From NCBI GenBank assembly GCA_002479245.1, contig DLMG01000352.1, forward strand, positions 21,310 to 30,996: a stretch of DNA of 9,687 nucleotides, given 5' to 3'. The translations under genes and the position numbers were made by a program. Shown piece after piece: positions 1-7,019 of the stretch (position 1 is the first letter of the stretch; the number at the start of each line of letters is the position of its first letter). This DNA is from Verrucomicrobia subdivision 3 bacterium UBA7542 (GTDB taxonomy: Bacteria; Verrucomicrobiota; Verrucomicrobiia; Limisphaerales; UBA11358). The notes beneath the pieces are model-generated. The model was not told the DNA's origin, did no database searches, and was given only the letters and a program-made list of their open reading frames with translations.

Positions 1-165
1 GTCATCAAGTTCACTTTCATGGTTGACCACTATGTTGCTGTTCTCGAAGTCACCGATTCCGAGGTCGTCGTCGGTGATCCGCTGGATGGATTGGACAGAA
101 TGTCCTACGACGAATTTCGGCAGAAATGGCGGTTCGAGGGCATCGTCCTTCGGCGCGCACAATGA
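1..165 (+). CDS. C39-like cysteine peptidase, C-terminal end (partial)
   Basis: Frame 1 is open from the first base to a TGA at 163-165, giving 54 residues of a gene that begins outside the window. The piece reads D-H-Y-V-A-V-L-E-V (His10), then V-V-V-G-D-P-L-D-G (Asp26), then a DEFRQKWRFEGIVLRR tail. This is the end of the papain-like fold of C39/double-glycine-type peptidases: the catalytic His lies in a H-[YFW]-V-V-V strand and the catalytic Asp in the following G-D-P turn; the Cys would be upstream. Such domains cleave after Gly-Gly leaders in bacteriocin exporters, but many free-standing bacterial homologues have unknown substrates. The N-terminal context (transporter fusion or not) cannot be seen. 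The call rests on motif recall from 54 residues. Confidence 0.7.
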   Translation, partial: VIKFTFMVDHYVAVLEVTDSEVVVGDPLDGLDRMSYDEFRQKWRFEGIVLRRAQ

Positions 166-202
166 GTTGTGTAAAATTCATTTCCCTCGGGCCAACTTAG
201 CC

Positions 203-208
203 TATCCT
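203..208 (+). promoter_or_regulatory. Possible -10 box abutting the M3 peptidase start
   Basis: TATCCT (4/6 to TATAAT) ends 6 nt before the ATG at 215, which would place the transcription start on the ATG itself. No convincing -35 is seen 16-18 nt upstream, and no Shine-Dalgarno precedes the ATG. Weak alone; listed because other genes in the window show the same spacing. Confidence 0.25.
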
Positions 209-214
209 TGGCGC

Positions 215-2026
215 ATGAATTTGTTGCCGTTTGGAAAATTGCCCGCGCACAAGCCGCGCACCTTTGTTCCGCATACCATTGACCTCGGCGCCTGGCCGCA
301 AATCGCGCCGTTGTTCGATCAGCTCGAAGCCCGTGCGGCCGAATGCCAGTCCGCCGCCGACCTCGAACGCTGGTTGCTCGACTGGAGCGAACTCAGCGCC
401 GCGCTGGACGAGGAATCGTCCCGCCGTTATATCGCCATGACCTGCCACACGGACAATGCCGATGCGGAAAAGGCCTACCTGCACTTCGTCGAAAACGTCG
501 AGCCAAAACTCAAGCCGCGCCAGGTCGCGCTCGAAACAATTTACGTCGCCCACCCGCAACGAGCGGAACTGCTTGCGATTGGAGCGCCGGCCTCCGGCAC
601 GGCGCAATCCACCGATAACGAGCCGTGCCGGAGGCCGGCGTTCCAGCGTTACGAAGTCTTTGACCGCGACGTGAAAAATCACGTCGAGCTGTTCCGGCTG
701 GAAAACGTCACGCTCGAAACCGAAGACGCCAAGCTCTGCCAGCAATACCAAAAGTTGACCGGCTCGCTCACGGTGAACTTTCGCGGCGATGAAAAAACGC
801 TTGTGCAAATGGGCTGTTATCTGGAAGAGCCGGACCGTGCGCTGCGCCAGGAAGCCTGGGAACTGGTGGCCAAACGGCGTTTGCAGGAGGTGGACAATTT
901 TGACGAAATTTTCGACCGGCTCATCGAACTCCGCCAGCAAACCGCCCGGAACGCCGGGTTCAAAAATTACCGTGATTACGCCTTTCGCCGGCTCGGTCGG
1001 TTCGATTACACACCGAAAGATTGCACGCGTTTTCACGATGCGGTCGCCCGGGAAGTCATGCCCGCCGTGCGCGAACTCCACGCCGCCCGCCGCCGGCAGC
1101 TTGGCCTCGACAAATTGCATCCGGGCCATCTGCGTCCGTGGGATTTGGCGGTTGACCCGCAGAATCGTCCGCCGTTGAAACCGTTCGGGCCGGTGGGCGA
1201 AATGGTTTCGCGCGCACAGAAAATTTTCGACCGGCTGGACGGCGAACTCGCGGGCAGTTTCCGGCAAATGCAGGACCTGCGCCTGCTCGACCTTGACAAT
1301 CGCAAGGGCAAGGCGCCGGGCGGTTACCAACAGACCCTGGCCGAGGCGCGCGTGCCGTTCATTTTCATGAATGCCGTCGGCCAGCAGCGTGACGTGGAGA
1401 CGATTCTGCACGAGGCCGGCCATGCGTTTCATGCGCTGGCCGCGCGCGACGAGGATTTGCATGCTTATCGCAACAACCCGCCCATCGAATTCTGCGAGGT
1501 TGCCTCGATGAGCATGGAACTGCTCGGCAATGAATTCATCGAGGAATTTTATTCCGCCGCCGATGCGAACCGCGCGCGGCGGGTTCATTTGGAAGGGGTC
1601 ATCGGAGTTTTCCCGTGGATTGCCACGGTGGATGAGTTCCAGCACTGGATTTACACTCATCCCGGCCACAGCCGCGCCGAGCGCGCCGCCGCGTGGCTGG
1701 AATTGATGGACCGTTTTGGCGGCGACGTGGATTGGAGCGGGTACGAAGCGGCGCGGGCCAATCTCTGGCACCGGCAGCTACACATTTTCACCCACCCGTT
1801 TTACTACATCGAATACGGCATCGCGCAGCTCGGCGCGCTGCAGGTCTGGGCGAATTCAAAACGCGACCGGGCAAAGACGTTGAACGACTACAAAAAATCG
1901 CTTGCGCTAGGCGGTTCACGTCCGCTGCCGGAATTGTTTCAAGCGGCGGGTTGTAAATTTCAATTTGATGCCGCAGCCATCAGGCCGTTGATTCAACTGG
2001 CACAGGATGAATTGAAGAAACTTTGA
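215..2026 (+). CDS. pepF: M3 family oligoendopeptidase (PepF-like zinc metallopeptidase)
   Basis: Cytosolic zinc endopeptidase that cuts short peptides; 603 residues, the usual 560-600 plus an insert. The zinc site is HEAGH at residues 399-403, with Glu428 in FCEVASMSMELL as probable third ligand, 25 residues after His403 as in thimet-type M3 enzymes. Other family landmarks are LDNRKGKAPGGYQ (about 363-375), the RDVETILHEAGHAFH helix and the C-terminal HPFYYIEYGIAQLGALQVW segment. The start is the ATG at 215 (MNLLPFGKLP): the frame is open back to 23, but that extension overlaps the C39-like gene in another frame and looks non-coding. Residues 123-144 (GAPASG...RRPAF) look foreign and are encoded by a palindromic element (581-644). 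A smaller extra stretch, HPGHL before RPWDL, may be another indel. There is no signal peptide. The C-terminus resembles the remnant at 3038-3157. Confidence 0.9.
   Translation: MNLLPFGKLPAHKPRTFVPHTIDLGAWPQIAPLFDQLEARAAECQSAADLERWLLDWSELSAALDEESSRRYIAMTCHTDNADAEKAYLHFVENVEPKLKPRQVALETIYVAHPQRAELLAIGAPASGTAQSTDNEPCRRPAFQRYEVFDRDVKNHVELFRLENVTLETEDAKLCQQYQKLTGSLTVNFRGDEKTLVQMGCYLEEPDRALRQEAWELVAKRRLQEVDNFDEIFDRLIELRQQTARNAGFKNYRDYAFRRLGRFDYTPKDCTRFHDAVAREVMPAVRELHAARRRQLGLDKLHPGHLRPWDLAVDPQNRPPLKPFGPVGEMVSRAQKIFDRLDGELAGSFRQMQDLRLLDLDNRKGKAPGGYQQTLAEARVPFIFMNAVGQQRDVETILHEAGHAFHALAARDEDLHAYRNNPPIEFCEVASMSMELLGNEFIEEFYSAADANRARRVHLEGVIGVFPWIATVDEFQHWIYTHPGHSRAERAAAWLELMDRFGGDVDWSGYEAARANLWHRQLHIFTHPFYYIEYGIAQLGALQVWANSKRDRAKTLNDYKKSLALGGSRPLPELFQAAGCKFQFDAAAIRPLIQLAQDELKKL
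581..644. repeat. Palindromic repeat pair inserted in-frame within the M3 peptidase
   Basis: Two 23-nt arms, 581-603 and 622-644, are inverted copies with one mismatch, separated by 18 nt. Each arm contains its own small hairpin GCCGG-CCT-CCGGC preceded by GGAGC or GGAAC. The layout (two inverted REP-like units) is that of a BIME. It is read through in frame as about 22 residues of the peptidase and falls between the ALETIYVAHPQRAELLA helix and the YEVFDRDVKNHVELFR segment, which are normally close together in this family as I recall it. Confidence 0.85.
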
Positions 2027-2033
2027 TTCGTCC

Positions 2034-2061
2034 GGAGCGCGAGTTGTCCCAACTCGCAGCG
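2034..2061 (+). repeat. REP hairpin 1 (GGAGC head, 8-bp stem)
   Basis: GGAGC, then stem GCGAGTTG, loop TCC, stem CAACTCGC, then AGCG. It sits 8 nt after the M3 peptidase stop and may act as its 3' hairpin. It is the exact inverse of REP 3 (2905-2931) over GGAGC-stem-loop-stem-AGC. Stem bases differ from REP 2 and REP 4 but pair in each. Confidence 0.85.
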
Positions 2062-2198
2062 CGTCGAATCGTTGCAACGTTCCATTTTTTTGTTTTAATT
2101 TCTACGTGCCTGAAATGTTCAAAGCGCGCCGCGTTGGTCCGCCACATAATCCATTTGTGCGCGAACTGGTCTCTGGCAAGCGGTAATGGTCAGCACCG

Positions 2199-2801
2199 GT
2201 GAGTCGTGAAGACGCGACACGTGGTTTTTGCGGTTGGAATGAACGTGGTTATTTACCGCACCGCGACGAACCTGGCCTCACACAATTCGTGACCTTTCAT
2301 CTGGCTGATTCCTTCCCGGCGGCATTGCGTTCCGAATGGGAAGCCGTGCTCAGGGTTGAGGACGACCGCGAACGCCGGTTGCAAATTGAAAAGTATCTGG
2401 ATCGAGGTCGAGGCGACTGCCATCTGCGTCGGCCGGACATCGGAACGCTGGTGGAAGACGCCCTCCGTTTCCGTCATTCGCAATGGTATGGCCTGCTCGC
2501 CTGGGTGGTTATGCCCAACCATCTGCATTTCCTGGTCGAAATCAGAAAGACGCCGCTTTCCAAAATCGTCAAGGAATTGAAACGCTACACGTCCCGGGAG
2601 GCAAATAAGATTTTACGACGGACAGGCGCGTTTTGGTGCGAAGATTACTTCGACACTTATATGCGCGACGCGCAACATCAGTTAAAGACGCAGCGTTACA
2701 TTGAAAATAATCCCGTGAAAGCGTTGCTGGCGCGTGAGCCGAAGGAATGGCTGCGGAGCAGCGCCCGTTTCCGGGACGAAAATGGCATTCTGTGCCTATG
2801 A
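2199..2801 (+). CDS. REP-associated tyrosine transposase (RAYT, IS200-like Y1 family)
   Basis: A 200-residue single-stranded-DNA nuclease/transposase of the HUH class. The metal-binding HUH motif is VMPNHLHFLV (His108, His110). The probable catalytic tyrosine is Tyr167 in RYIENNPVKALL, the family's Y-I-x-x-N-P-V signature. The N-terminal GFCGWNERGYLPHRDEPGLTQFVTFHL and C-terminal EWLRSSARF segments are also typical. RAYTs bind and cut REP hairpins and are thought to spread them; here the gene is bracketed by REP 1 upstream and REP 2-4 downstream. The GTG at 2199 is the first usable start after an in-frame TAA at 2184. A 23-codon ORF in the same frame (2115-2186) ends just upstream. No inactivating lesion is visible, so it may be active. 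Expected length for the family is 150-250 residues. Confidence 0.88.
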   Translation: MSREDATRGFCGWNERGYLPHRDEPGLTQFVTFHLADSFPAALRSEWEAVLRVEDDRERRLQIEKYLDRGRGDCHLRRPDIGTLVEDALRFRHSQWYGLLAWVVMPNHLHFLVEIRKTPLSKIVKELKRYTSREANKILRRTGAFWCEDYFDTYMRDAQHQLKTQRYIENNPVKALLAREPKEWLRSSARFRDENGILCL

Positions 2802-2857
2802 CCGGCGTGGGAAGCGCGGCAAGAATGGGAGTTGGTTGGCAGTGTCTTATTTGTCAC

Positions 2858-2886
2858 GGAGCGCGGATTGTCCTCAATCCGCAGCG
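2858..2886 (+). repeat. REP hairpin 2
   Basis: GGAGC, stem GCGGATTG, loop TCCT, stem CAATCCGC, AGCG. Same head and tail as REP 1 but with a different, still fully paired, stem and a 4-nt loop. Confidence 0.82.
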
Positions 2887-2904
2887 GCTGGATTGGTCGA
2901 AAAT

Positions 2905-2931
2905 GCTGCGAGTTGGGACAACTCGCGCTCC
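2905..2931 (-). repeat. REP hairpin 3 (inverse orientation)
   Basis: On the minus strand: GGAGC, stem GCGAGTTG, loop TCC, stem CAACTCGC, AGC. Stem and loop are identical to REP 1. Paired head-outward with REP 2, 18 nt apart. Confidence 0.82.
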
Positions 2932-3007
2932 GGCTTTCAACTTAAAATCCAAATTAAGACACTGCCAAATGGTTTTGGAATTTTGGTGCCGGTATGCCAG
3001 GCCAACG

Positions 3008-3035
3008 CGCTGCGGTTTGGGACAAACCGCGCTCC
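3008..3035 (-). repeat. REP hairpin 4 (inverse orientation)
   Basis: On the minus strand: GGAGC, stem GCGGTTTG, loop TCC, stem CAAACCGC, AGCG. The third stem variant in the set. It abuts the start of the M3 peptidase remnant at 3038. A 9-bp direct repeat TGGTGCCGG lies on each side (2984-2992 and 3054-3062). Confidence 0.82.
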
Positions 3036-3037
3036 GC

Positions 3038-3157
3038 TTGGGCAGCTCGCACCTGGTGCCGGAATTGTTTCAAGCGGTGGATTACAAATTTGAATACGGC
3101 GAGGATATCATTCAACCCCTGACGAAATCACTTCGGGAAGAACTGGAAAAATTTTGA
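3038..3157 (+). pseudogene. 3' remnant of a second M3 oligoendopeptidase gene
   Basis: The frame ending at the TGA 3155-3157 encodes 39 residues, LGSSHLVPELFQAV...REELEKF, which align without gaps to the last 39 residues of the intact peptidase (LGGSRPLPELFQAA...QDELKKL) with 17 identities. The nucleotides include a shared 19-nt run, CCGGAATTGTTTCAAGCGG. Homology begins directly after REP 4. Upstream the frame runs into REP and spacer sequence with no peptidase similarity, so the rest of this gene, including the zinc site, is missing. Best read as what is left of a diverged tandem paralogue whose body was lost when the RAYT/REP island arrived. An older duplicate is favoured over a recent one because protein identity is only about 44%. 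Confidence 0.75.
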
Positions 3158-3239
3158 ACCTGAGGAAAATTTGCAGGCCATCCTCATATTAGGCCGCGGC
3201 TCTCCACGAACCACTCTGTCGCTGCCAATATCATAATAT

Positions 3240-3536
3240 TCAACACTTCGGGACAACGATACGCAACTGGCCTTTGAAATAAGTGGCCTGCGCATCAGCG
3301 ACTCCGTAACCGGGAGGCACCTCAATCACGCTCTCAAATGGGACTTGGCTGCTGGACAGCTTGCCGACAATGCGCAAACTTCTTCCCTCGACTTTGATCT
3401 CAAAGTCTCCGCTCCGCAGCTCCGGTAATCGGGCCGTCACTATGAAGCCGCTCTCCGCCTTTTGCTTGCTGACATCAAGCAGGTCCTTGCAGCCTTCGGG
3501 TAGGAGGCAACCGCGCTTGCTATAGTCGTAATCCAT
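3240..3536 (-). CDS. Small HSP20-like (alpha-crystallin fold) protein
   Basis: A 98-residue protein. Residues 31-97 follow the HSP20/p23 beta-sandwich pattern: FIVTARLPEL, then GDFEIKVEGRSLRIVGKL, then VPFESVIEVPPGYGVADAQATYFKGQLRIVVPK. The last part carries the A-x-A-x-Y-x-x-G-x-L-x-I-x-x-P-K strand pattern typical of the family. Small heat-shock proteins are ATP-independent holdases that bind unfolding proteins. This one is short: it has a 30-residue N-terminal arm (YSKRGCLLPEGCKDLLDV) and ends at the last strand without an I-x-I tail, so large-oligomer assembly is doubtful. The arm does not look like a usual HSP20 arm and may define a lineage-specific subgroup. ATG at 3536 is chosen because an upstream in-frame TGA leaves no other ATG or GTG; no Shine-Dalgarno is seen. 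It stands alone, with its own promoter. Confidence 0.72.
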   Translation of the reverse strand: MDYDYSKRGCLLPEGCKDLLDVSKQKAESGFIVTARLPELRSGDFEIKVEGRSLRIVGKLSSSQVPFESVIEVPPGYGVADAQATYFKGQLRIVVPKC

Positions 3537-3543
3537 TGGCGGT

Positions 3544-3572
3544 AAAATAGCTCGTCACCATGAACCTGTCAA
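3544..3572 (-). promoter_or_regulatory. Sigma70-type promoter of the HSP20-like gene
   Basis: On the minus strand, a consensus TTGACA (3572-3567), a 17-nt spacer and TATTTT (3549-3544). Seven nt separate the -10 box from the ATG at 3536, so the predicted transcription start is at about 3537, giving a leader of about one nucleotide. The best promoter match noticed in the window. Confidence 0.6.
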
Positions 3573-3613
3573 AGCGGCCTCCTACAGGTATTCGACAGCG
3601 GATTTTGCAGCCT

Positions 3614-3642
3614 ATCCTGTTTTGTAATCGAACAGGATTTTT
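3614..3642 (+). terminator. Hairpin with T-tract in the 3537-3716 gap
   Basis: ATCCTGTT (3614-3621) pairs perfectly with AACAGGAT (3631-3638) around a 9-nt loop and is followed by a T-run to 3642. In the plus direction it looks like an intrinsic terminator, but no plus-strand gene leads into it. In the minus direction it lies about 75 nt past the end of the truncated regulator gene but lacks a T-tract, so it may only be a 3' stabilising hairpin. Confidence 0.35.
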
Positions 3643-3716
3643 GCCGCAAGTTCCCATTCAGCCCGTTATTCCCTTCGAATCGAGCGTTGGACAGCTTCCG
3701 GCCAAGGCGGCAAAAA

Positions 3717-4603
3717 TCAGACCTCGATCCCGTACGCCTTGATCTTGTTGTAGAGGGTCTGACGGCCGATGCCGAGGCGCTTGGCGGTTTCGAGCTTGTT
3801 CCCGCCGGTTTCCTTGAGTGTCTGGATGATGGTGTTGCGTTTCACCTCTTCGAGCAGGGTGAAACTGGTGTCAGTCCCTTCGCTGGGTTCAGCCTTGGCG
3901 CTGGCGATGGAAAGATCGGCGGCACTCACCAAGTCGCCTTCGCTGAAGAGGACTGCGCGCTCTATTACGTTCTGAAGCTGGGTCATGTTGCCAGGCCAGT
4001 CGAACGTGGTCAGACGGTCAACGGCCGCCGCAGTGAAGCCGTGGATGACGCGGTTGGCCTGCGCGGCGAAGCGTTTCAGAAAATCGTTGGCCAGCGGCAT
4101 GATGTCCTCGCGCCGGTCGCGCAGCGCCGGGAGATGCAGCCTGATCGCACTCATTCGGGAATAGAGTTCTTCAAGCAGCGTGCCCTTCTTGACGGCCTCC
4201 TCCGGTTTGCAATTTGTCACGGCGATTATCCGGGACTTGGGAGCGCCGCCGCTGTCATCCGTGGCGGGTTTGCCCTCCTGTTTATTCAACAGGCGTAGCA
4301 GTGTGCCTTGCGTGTAAGCCGGCATCTCGCAAATATCGCGCAGAAGCAAGGTCCCGCCCTGAGTGTCTCGGTAAACGTCTTCTAACTGTTTTGGCTCCAG
4401 CGAGGAGCAACTGATTTTCAATATGTTGGATCGGGGACGCCCGCTGCGGATGTGGATCAGATCCGCGATCAGTTCCTTACCGGTGCCACTCTCACCGGTC
4501 AGCAGAATCGCCATTTCAGTGGAGGCGACCCGCTCGACAATGCGGATCACTTTCTGCATCGCCCCGCTACGGAATATAACCGAGCAATCAAACGAATCAG
4601 TGT

Positions 4604-4607
<4 letters not shown>
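3717..4607 (-). CDS. Degenerate NtrC-type AAA+ regulator lacking receiver domain and GAFTGA loop
   Basis: A 296-residue paralogue of the preceding response regulator. It starts at a GTG whose bases overlap the upstream TGA (GTGA, 4607-4604), so it is probably translated by coupling. It begins at the equivalent of the AAA+ domain (VIFRSGAMQKV) and has no receiver. Walker A is intact (GESGTGKE, 38-45). A 19-residue deletion between Cys67 and Gly84 removes the loop that carries GAFTGA, needed to contact sigma54. The Walker B end is LLLRD (89-91) instead of LLLDE, and one of two arginine-finger positions is Leu145. The Fis-type helix-turn-helix is intact: residues 260-296 are identical to the full regulator. 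It should bind the same DNA sites but not open sigma54 promoters. A repressor, a decoy or a subunit that poisons mixed hexamers would fit; TyrR and Rhodobacter capsulatus NtrC are known GAFTGA-less family members that act with sigma70. Confidence 0.85.
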
Positions 4608-5947
<1,340 letters not shown>

Positions 5948-5949
5948 GT

Positions 5950-6714
5950 TTATCGTCTCCGCCTGCATGCTTCGACAAACCGGCGAAAAATCGCCCGGTG
6001 TTCAGCATATCGTTCACTCAATCGTTCGGGATGAAATTGCACACTCAACAAAAACGGCATTGCCCGTGCCGTGTCCGGTTTCAATTCCATCGCTTCCACT
6101 ATTCCATCCCGCGTTCGCGCCACAGCCATTAACGGTTCCGCTGGTTTCAAGATGGCCTGATGATGCGAACTGTTCACACCCAGAATCCGCTTCCCCACCA
6201 TCTTGGCCAGTAACGAACCCGATGTCAATGGCACTTCATGCACTAATTCGCCCGCTTTGTCCATGCGCCAATGGTTCAGCGCGCCGGGCATCTGGCGGCG
6301 AATGTCCGCAATTAATCGGCCGCCGAGCGCGATGTTCAACAATTGATGCCCGCGGCAGATTGCCAGAAGCGGTTTGTGCTGGCGAAAAATTTCGTCAATT
6401 AAAACCAGTTCGCGCAAATCACGCCCGCCGCCATCGGGCGTCAGGCCGACGGCTTTGCGGACGGCCCGCGGAAGGTTTTTGTCATAAAGGTCGGGATTGA
6501 TGTCGTCACCTCCGGTTAACAACACACCATCCGCGCGGCGGACGATTTCAGCGAGCATCTGCCGATCGGTCGTGATGGGCGTGGTGACGGGAATGCCACC
6601 GGCCTCGAGCACGGCATTTTCGTATTTGACCGAAAGGCTGACGGAAAGGTCATGAAATTCAACCCCGCGTTTTTCAATGCTCGGCGAAACAATAATTAAG
6701 GGCGGTTTGGCCAT
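5950..6714 (-). CDS. Class I glutamine amidotransferase, peptidase C26 family (PuuD-like)
   Basis: A 254-residue stand-alone GATase1 domain. The nucleophile is Cys120 in LLAICRGHQLLNIALGG; the His/Glu partners are His228 and Glu230 in VQFHPE. GVLLTGGDDINPDLY (64-78) and the NSSHHQ turn (181-186) match the C26 subgroup, which includes gamma-glutamyl-GABA hydrolase PuuD and related gamma-glutamyl hydrolases. It likely hydrolyses a gamma-glutamyl amide in the cytosol; the exact substrate cannot be read from sequence, and no other putrescine or GABA pathway gene is nearby. It is the first gene of a leftward operon with an NtrC-type regulator and its degenerate paralogue, suggesting a nitrogen or polyamine connection (inference). 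The ATG at 6714 leads directly into the first beta strand (PLIIVSPS) and has a promoter-like sequence just before it. Confidence 0.88.
   Translation of the reverse strand: MAKPPLIIVSPSIEKRGVEFHDLSVSLSVKYENAVLEAGGIPVTTPITTDRQMLAEIVRRADGVLLTGGDDINPDLYDKNLPRAVRKAVGLTPDGGGRDLRELVLIDEIFRQHKPLLAICRGHQLLNIALGGRLIADIRRQMPGALNHWRMDKAGELVHEVPLTSGSLLAKMVGKRILGVNSSHHQAILKPAEPLMAVARTRDGIVEAMELKPDTARAMPFLLSVQFHPERLSERYAEHRAIFRRFVEACRRRR
5957..5963 (-). promoter_or_regulatory. Ribosome binding site deciding the response regulator start
   Basis: Minus-strand GGCGGAG, 9 nt before the ATG at 5947 and inside the last codons of the amidotransferase gene. It supports the 447-residue start over the ATG 21 nt upstream. 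Confidence 0.6.
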
Positions 6715-6722
6715 CCGTCCGG

Positions 6723-6751
6723 AATGTAAAGGGGTGGATTTTTTTTGTCAG
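6723..6751 (-). promoter_or_regulatory. Putative promoter of the amidotransferase-regulator operon
   Basis: Minus strand CTGACA (6751-6746), a 17-nt spacer with an A-run, TACATT (6728-6723), then 8 nt to the ATG at 6714. The predicted start leaves a leader of about 2 nt. No sigma54 -24/-12 motif was noticed here. Confidence 0.45.
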
Positions 6752-6845
6752 CGAAAAACAAACCCGTTCTGGTTTAACTAATTGTAATTCAGCAAGTTGC
6801 CACATTTTTTAAAAGTCTGGCCTGGTTCATGCTTTAAGGCCCGGT

Positions 6846-7019
6846 ATGAGACTGGATATGGGTAAAGTGAATCGAAGTGGCGTTTACTATCTGATAAACA
6901 CGGTAACCCCTATCAATCATGCATCGAAAGCCGAATTGGACGCTTTTGGTTCGGTGGTTGTAGTTGTCCTGTTGTTGGGAGTGGTGTCTTTGGTTCGATT
7001 GGTTCTGGGTTGGCCTTAA
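6846..7019 (+). CDS. Possible 57-aa single-span membrane peptide
   Basis: A 57-codon ORF from ATG 6846 to TAA 7017-7019. The N-terminal 33 residues are polar (MRLDMGKVNRSG...SKAELDA), followed by a clear hydrophobic span, FGSVVVVVLLLGVVSLVRLV (34-53), and LGWP at the end. AAGG lies 6 nt before the ATG as a weak ribosome binding site, and TTTAAG lies 7 nt before it as a weak -10. It stands alone between the divergently read amidotransferase operon and the convergent GH105 gene. I recognise no family; the hydrophobic run in an otherwise gene-free 433-bp gap is the main argument that it is real. Confidence 0.4.
   Translation: MRLDMGKVNRSGVYYLINTVTPINHASKAELDAFGSVVVVVLLLGVVSLVRLVLGWP

Larger units (their letters stand above)
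2836..2968. repeat. 133-bp BIME-like element with 14-bp inverted ends
   Basis: TTGGCAGTGTCTTA (2836-2849) is repeated as a perfect inverse at 2955-2968. Between these ends lie REP 2 and REP 3 in opposite orientations, with their GGAGC heads outward, so the whole unit folds as a long cruciform with two side hairpins. No ORF of its own. It starts 34 nt after the RAYT stop. A non-autonomous element moved by the RAYT, or by another transposase, fits. Confidence 0.75.

Noticed and set aside
23..214. 64-codon N-terminal extension of the M3 peptidase
   Set aside because: It overlaps the C39-like gene end in another frame, where that frame carries the HYVAV and GDP motifs. The extension is low-quality sequence with no family similarity.
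197..1771. 524-codon open frame on the minus strand across the M3 peptidase
   Set aside because: It is antisense to a gene with clear catalytic motifs. Long mirror frames are common in GC-rich genes, and the translation has no recognisable domain.
2070..2091. Intrinsic terminator after the M3 peptidase (CGTTGCAACG plus T-run)
   Set aside because: The palindrome has no loop, so it cannot form a stable hairpin; REP 1 is the more plausible 3' structure.
2836..3035. CRISPR array
   Set aside because: The repeats here are inverted hairpins of varying stem sequence without regular direct spacing or unique spacers.
2747..3037. Coding frame running from the RAYT end through the REP island into the M3 remnant
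   Set aside because: It reads across palindromic repeats with no protein similarity; only the part from 3038 aligns to the peptidase, so the rest is chance open frame.
6715..6850. Sigma54 (-24/-12) promoter for the NtrC operon
   Set aside because: TGGCAACTTGC on the minus strand has the wrong GG-to-GC spacing (8 instead of 10 nt between elements as needed).
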